Shown here: positions 60,760-64,000 of the stretch, one piece after another
Layout: each line of letters begins with the position of its first letter
How positions within the stretch are numbered: the stretch's first letter is position 1
DNA from: Microtetraspora sp. NBRC 13810
Lineage (GTDB): Bacteria; Actinomycetota; Actinomycetes; Streptosporangiales; Streptosporangiaceae
DNA length: 64,000 nt
Direction: 5' to 3'
NCBI RefSeq assembly: GCF_030268685.1
Contig: NZ_BSRQ01000010.1
Span: 186,001 to 250,000 of the forward strand
The notes under the pieces: generated by a model
What the model saw: the letters and a program-made list of their open reading frames with translations, nothing else
What the model was told of the DNA's origin: nothing
The model's database searches: none
Made by a program: the position numbers and the translations under genes

Positions 60760-63700
60760 TCAGTCCGCCGCGAGGCGTTCGTCCACGCGGCGCAGCAGCC
60801 GGCCGACCGGCTCACAGGCGTCGCAGCGCCACAGCCGTACCGTGCCGTCGCCGTGCGCGGAGGCGATGCTGCGGCCGTCGGGCGCGAACGCGACCCCCTC
60901 CACGGAGGCGGCAAACCCGCCGACCGCGATCGGCGGGCCGCTCGCGTCGGCCCGCCAGATCCGCACGCCGTCGTTCCCCGCCCCGGCCACCCACTGCCCG
61001 TCGGGGCTGAAGTCGACGTGCCACACCATGTTCTGGTGCCCGCGCAGCACCAGCGGCGCGCCCTGCCCGGAGGTGGACCAGATCCGCACGGTGGCGTCGG
61101 TGCCCGCGCTGGCCAGCCGGCGGCCGTCGGGGCTGAAGTCCACCGCCCAGACGAGTCCCTCGTGGCCGCGCAGCACCACCGGCGGGGCCGCCCCGGTGGT
61201 GTCCCAGATCCGGACGGTGCCGTCGTGGCCGCCGGTGGCGATGTGCCGCCCGCCGGGGGCGAACGCGGCATAGCGGATCTGGGCGGCGTCGGCCCGCCGT
61301 ACCAGCGGGGGCTTCGCGCCGGTGGTGTCCCAGACCCGCAGGGTGCCGTCGATGCCCGCGCTGGCCACCTGGCGGCCGTCGGGGCTGAACGCGGCGGTCC
61401 ACACCACCCCGTCGTGGCCGCGCAGGACCAGCGGCTCCTCCTCACCGGCGACGTCCCAGACCCGCACCGTGCCGTCCCGCCCGGCGCTGGCGACGCGGCG
61501 GCCGTCGCGGCTCACCGTGAGGCCCAGGACCTCGCCCTCGTGGCCGCGCAGCGTGCGATGCGCGCCGGTGGCCGGATCCCAGACCCGGACGGTGCCGTCC
61601 ACGCCGCCGCTGAACACCCGCTGCCCGCCGGGACCGAACCCCACCGTCCAGGCCGACCCCGCGTGCCCGCGCAGCACCGACGCGTCGCCCATCCCGCGCG
61701 GGTCCCAGACCCGGACCGTGCCGTCCTCGCCTGCCGTGGCGAGCCGCCGCCCGTCCGCGCTGAACGCCGCGCCCCACACCACCCGCTGGTGGGCGCGCAG
61801 CACCAGCGGATGCCCGCTGCCGGTGGGCGACCAGACGCGGACCGTGGAGTCGTCCCCGGTGGTGGCGATCCGGTGGCCGTCACGGCTGAACGCCACGTTC
61901 TCGACCGTGCCCTCGTGGCCGCGCAGCACCCGGGGGGCGTCCTGCCCGCCGGTCGGCCACACCCGGGCGGTGCCGTCGATGCTGGCGCTGACGAGGTGCC
62001 GCCCGTCGGGACCGAAGGCCACGTGCTTCACCTGGCCCTCGTGCCCGCGCAGCACCCGCGGCTCCGTCCCGCCCGCCGGGTCCCAGATCCGCACGGTCGC
62101 GTCCCGGCCGCCGCTGGCCAGGGTCCGCCCTCCGGGGCTGAAGGCCACCCCGATGACCCCGCCCTCGTGCCCGCGCAGGATCACGGAGGCGCCGCCCGCC
62201 GGGCCGCCTGTCCCCTCGCCCCCGCCCGTCTCCTCGCCCCCGCCGGGCTCCTCGCCCCCGCCGGGCTCCTCGCCCTCGCCGGTTCCGCCGTCCGCGACGT
62301 CCCAGATCCGGATCGTGCCGTCGTCCCCCGAGCTCGCCAGCCGGCGGCCGTCCGGGGCGAAGGCGACGGCCCACACCGGGCCGCGGTGCCCGGTGAGCTC
62401 CAGGGGGCCGGCGTCGCCCTCCAGGTCCCACACCCGGACCGCGCCGTCCAGCCCGGCGGCGGCCAGGCGGCGCCCGTCCGGGCTGAACACCGGGCTCCAC
62501 AACTCCCCCTCGTACCCGCGCAGCACGACCGGCGGGTCGGCCGACACCCGGTCCCCCGACCAGGACCACACCCGCACCAGGCCGTCGGCGGTCGAGGCGG
62601 CCAGCCGGCTGCCGTCGCGGCTGAACGCCACCCCGAGCACCCGTCCGAGGCCCTTGAGCGTGCCGGCGAGATGGTCGTCGGCGACCCCCTGCCGCAGCAC
62701 CGACTCCGCCTCGGCGGTCGGCCACCGCGCGTACGCCTGCCTGGCCAGCCGCAGCCCGCGTTCCGGGGCGAGTTGCAGCTCGCTGCGCGCCTCGGCGGCG
62801 ATCTGCCGGGACACCGCGACCTCCCGCTGCGTCCCGGCCTCCTTGGCGTGCCCGGCGGCCACCCCGGCCAGCACGCTCACCGCGACGACGGCCGAGACGA
62901 GCCCGGTCAGCGCCAGCCGCACCCGCCTGCGCCCGGCCCGGCGCGCGGCGGCCTCGCGGCGGTGTCCGGCCGCGAGGAACGCCTCCTCCAGCGAGTTGAG
63001 CCGGTAGGGCAGCGCCCCCTCCCAGGCGGCCAGCCGCGCTCCCCGGTAGAGGAAGGCGTCGTCGCGGTCGTGCTGCTCCCATTCGGCCGCGGCCTCGGTG
63101 AGCCGCCGGTGGGCGCGCAGCACCTCGCGGTCCTCGCCCAGCCAGGAGCGCAGCCGGGGCCAGCCGCGGATCAGCGCCTCGTGCGCGATCGTCACGCTGT
63201 CCTCGTCGGCGACGAGCAGCCGGGCGGCGATGAGCAGGTCCAGCACGGCGGCCACCGGCTCGCCGTCCGCGCCGCTCAGCAGTTCCTCGCGGCACGCCCG
63301 CCGCCGGGTGTCCTCGGTGCCGTCGCCGGGGACGGTCAGCCGCAGGAACACCTGCCGGACGATCTCCCGCCCGGCCCCGTCCAACTCGCCGTACACCCGC
63401 TCGGCGGTCTGCGCGATCGCGCCGCGCACCCCGCCCGCGGCCCGGTAGGCGGCCACCGTCAGCGACTTCCCCCTGCGCCGCCGCCACGTCTCCAGCAGCG
63501 CGTGCGAGACCAGCGACAACGCCCCGGCCTGGCCCTGCGCCTCGTCCACCACCAGCTCGACCAGCTCCGGCTCGACGGCGAGGCCGGCGTGCTCGGCCGG
63601 GCCGGTGACGACCCTGCGCAGGTCCGCTTCCGCCATCGGGCCGAGCAGGATCTGGTGGTCCTGCAACGCCGCCGCGAGCGCGGGTAACTCGGCGCACTGG

Positions 63701-64000
63701 GCGTAGAAGTCGGCGCGCACGCCCAGCACGACCCGGACGCGCGGCTCCTTCGCCGCGGCGAGCAGCGCGGAGACGAAGGCGGCGCGCTCCCTCTCGTCCC
63801 GGCAGACGGTGAAGACCTCCTCGAACTGGTCGACGACGATCACCACGTGCGCCGCGGGCGGCCGTCCGGCGACGAGCCGCCCGAGTGCCGCCGCGACGGC
63901 GTCGGCATCGGCTCCGGCATCGGCGTCCGCTCCGGTTTCGGTATCGGCGTCGGCGTCTGCTCCGATTTCGGCATCGATGTCGGTGTCGGCATCTGCTCCG
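60760..64000 (-). CDS. STAND-type NTPase with 14 WD40 repeats (5' end outside the window)
   Basis: The open frame runs off the right edge, so the N-terminus and Walker A are not visible. Present are the Walker B-like VVIVVDQFEEVFTVC of a STAND NTPase (nSTAND1-like), a winged-helix/helical region, one membrane helix (TGLVSAVVAVSVLAGVAAG), and 14 WD40 repeats, enough for two seven-bladed propellers, ending LWRCDACEP. Repeats carry the GH...W(D) pattern (LRGHEG...VRIWD). Low-complexity Gly/Glu and Asp/Ala linkers interrupt the protein. Such proteins act as signalling or defence-related scaffolds; the specific role here is unknown. Confidence 0.9.
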   Translation of the reverse strand, partial: GADADTDIDAEIGADADADTETGADADAGADADAVAAALGRLVAGRPPAAHVVIVVDQFEEVFTVCRDERERAAFVSALLAAAKEPRVRVVLGVRADFYAQCAELPALAAALQDHQILLGPMAEADLRRVVTGPAEHAGLAVEPELVELVVDEAQGQAGALSLVSHALLETWRRRRGKSLTVAAYRAAGGVRGAIAQTAERVYGELDGAGREIVRQVFLRLTVPGDGTEDTRRRACREELLSGADGEPVAAVLDLLIAARLLVADEDSVTIAHEALIRGWPRLRSWLGEDREVLRAHRRLTEAAAEWEQHDRDDAFLYRGARLAAWEGALPYRLNSLEEAFLAAGHRREAAARRAGRRRVRLALTGLVSAVVAVSVLAGVAAGHAKEAGTQREVAVSRQIAAEARSELQLAPERGLRLARQAYARWPTAEAESVLRQGVADDHLAGTLKGLGRVLGVAFSRDGSRLAASTADGLVRVWSWSGDRVSADPPVVLRGYEGELWSPVFSPDGRRLAAAGLDGAVRVWDLEGDAGPLELTGHRGPVWAVAFAPDGRRLASSGDDGTIRIWDVADGGTGEGEEPGGGEEPGGGEETGGGEGTGGPAGGASVILRGHEGGVIGVAFSPGGRTLASGGRDATVRIWDPAGGTEPRVLRGHEGQVKHVAFGPDGRHLVSASIDGTARVWPTGGQDAPRVLRGHEGTVENVAFSRDGHRIATTGDDSTVRVWSPTGSGHPLVLRAHQRVVWGAAFSADGRRLATAGEDGTVRVWDPRGMGDASVLRGHAGSAWTVGFGPGGQRVFSGGVDGTVRVWDPATGAHRTLRGHEGEVLGLTVSRDGRRVASAGRDGTVRVWDVAGEEEPLVLRGHDGVVWTAAFSPDGRQVASAGIDGTLRVWDTTGAKPPLVRRADAAQIRYAAFAPGGRHIATGGHDGTVRIWDTTGAAPPVVLRGHEGLVWAVDFSPDGRRLASAGTDATVRIWSTSGQGAPLVLRGHQNMVWHVDFSPDGQWVAGAGNDGVRIWRADASGPPIAVGGFAASVEGVAFAPDGRSIASAHGDGTVRLWRCDACEPVGRLLRRVDERLAAD
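62231..62284. repeat. 18-base repeat encoding a Gly/Glu linker in the WD40 protein
   Basis: Units of TCCTCGCCCCCGCCGGGC start at 62231 and 62249, with a diverged third at 62267. In frame they encode EEPGGG-type hexapeptides that separate the third and fourth WD40 repeats. Confidence 0.82.
63894..64000. repeat. Imperfect Asp/Ala-rich repeat in the NTPase part of the WD40 protein
   Basis: Degenerate six-base units of the GGCATC/GGCGTC type run to the window edge and encode a stretch of about 35 residues alternating Asp or Glu with Ala, Gly and Thr (for example GADADTDIDAEIG), located just before the Walker B-like strand. It looks like an acidic disordered insertion. Confidence 0.75.

Overview
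The window is GC-rich DNA (roughly 70% or more G+C by eye) with GTG/TTG starts, ATGA/GTGA stop-start overlaps and gene families typical of an aerobic, soil-type actinomycete. Family content (actinobacterial-type NiFe hydrogenase, long KdpC, ABC sugar operon without its own ATPase) fits the Streptosporangiales best, but the genus is an inference. No rRNA, tRNA, CRISPR array, transposase or phage gene was seen, and no gap between genes exceeds about 300 bases, so this looks like ordinary chromosomal accessory/metabolic territory.

Layout. 0-5.3 kb: an HD-domain protein, a cation diffusion facilitator and a PaoABC-like three-subunit molybdenum aldehyde/xanthine oxidoreductase. 5.4-10.2 kb: a two-component system whose kinase and regulator are divergent, with a small DUF1003-like membrane protein between them, then an extra FtsH-type protease. 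10.2-24.7 kb: a group 1h-like NiFe hydrogenase locus in two converging operons. The plus-strand arm is padR, SIS protein, HypC-like, SIS protein, hypF. The minus-strand arm runs from the small and large subunits through a NifU-like protein, four uncharacterised accessory proteins, a maturation protease, a nested 35-residue peptide and hypA, hypC, hypD and hypE. hypB is absent. 24.8-37.5 kb: a small membrane protein and a LacI-controlled glycan operon (ABC importer, GH38 alpha-mannosidase, parvulin-like protein, GH95-like secreted glycosidase).

37.5-43.5 kb: a LigAB-type extradiol dioxygenase, a citryl-CoA-lyase-like enzyme, a CoA-transferase and an IclR regulator, with a divergent amidohydrolase; two copies of one inverted repeat suggest shared control. 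43.7-51.9 kb: a complete kdp potassium operon (27-residue peptide, kdpF-A-B-C-D-E). 52.1-60.5 kb: aconitase X (two subunits), an FAD oxidoreductase, an IlvD/Edd dehydratase, a NitT/TauT-type ABC importer and an IclR regulator, apparently one uptake-and-catabolism operon. 60.8 kb to the right edge: a STAND-type NTPase fused to 14 WD40 repeats, cut by the window end.

Together the genes describe a free-living bacterium able to scavenge H2, potassium, glycans, aromatic and hydroxy-acid compounds. The least understood parts are the accessory proteins of the hydrogenase locus (SIS-HypC-SIS unit, nested small protein, five uncharacterised proteins), the hybrid LigAB/CoA pathway and the aconitase X operon.
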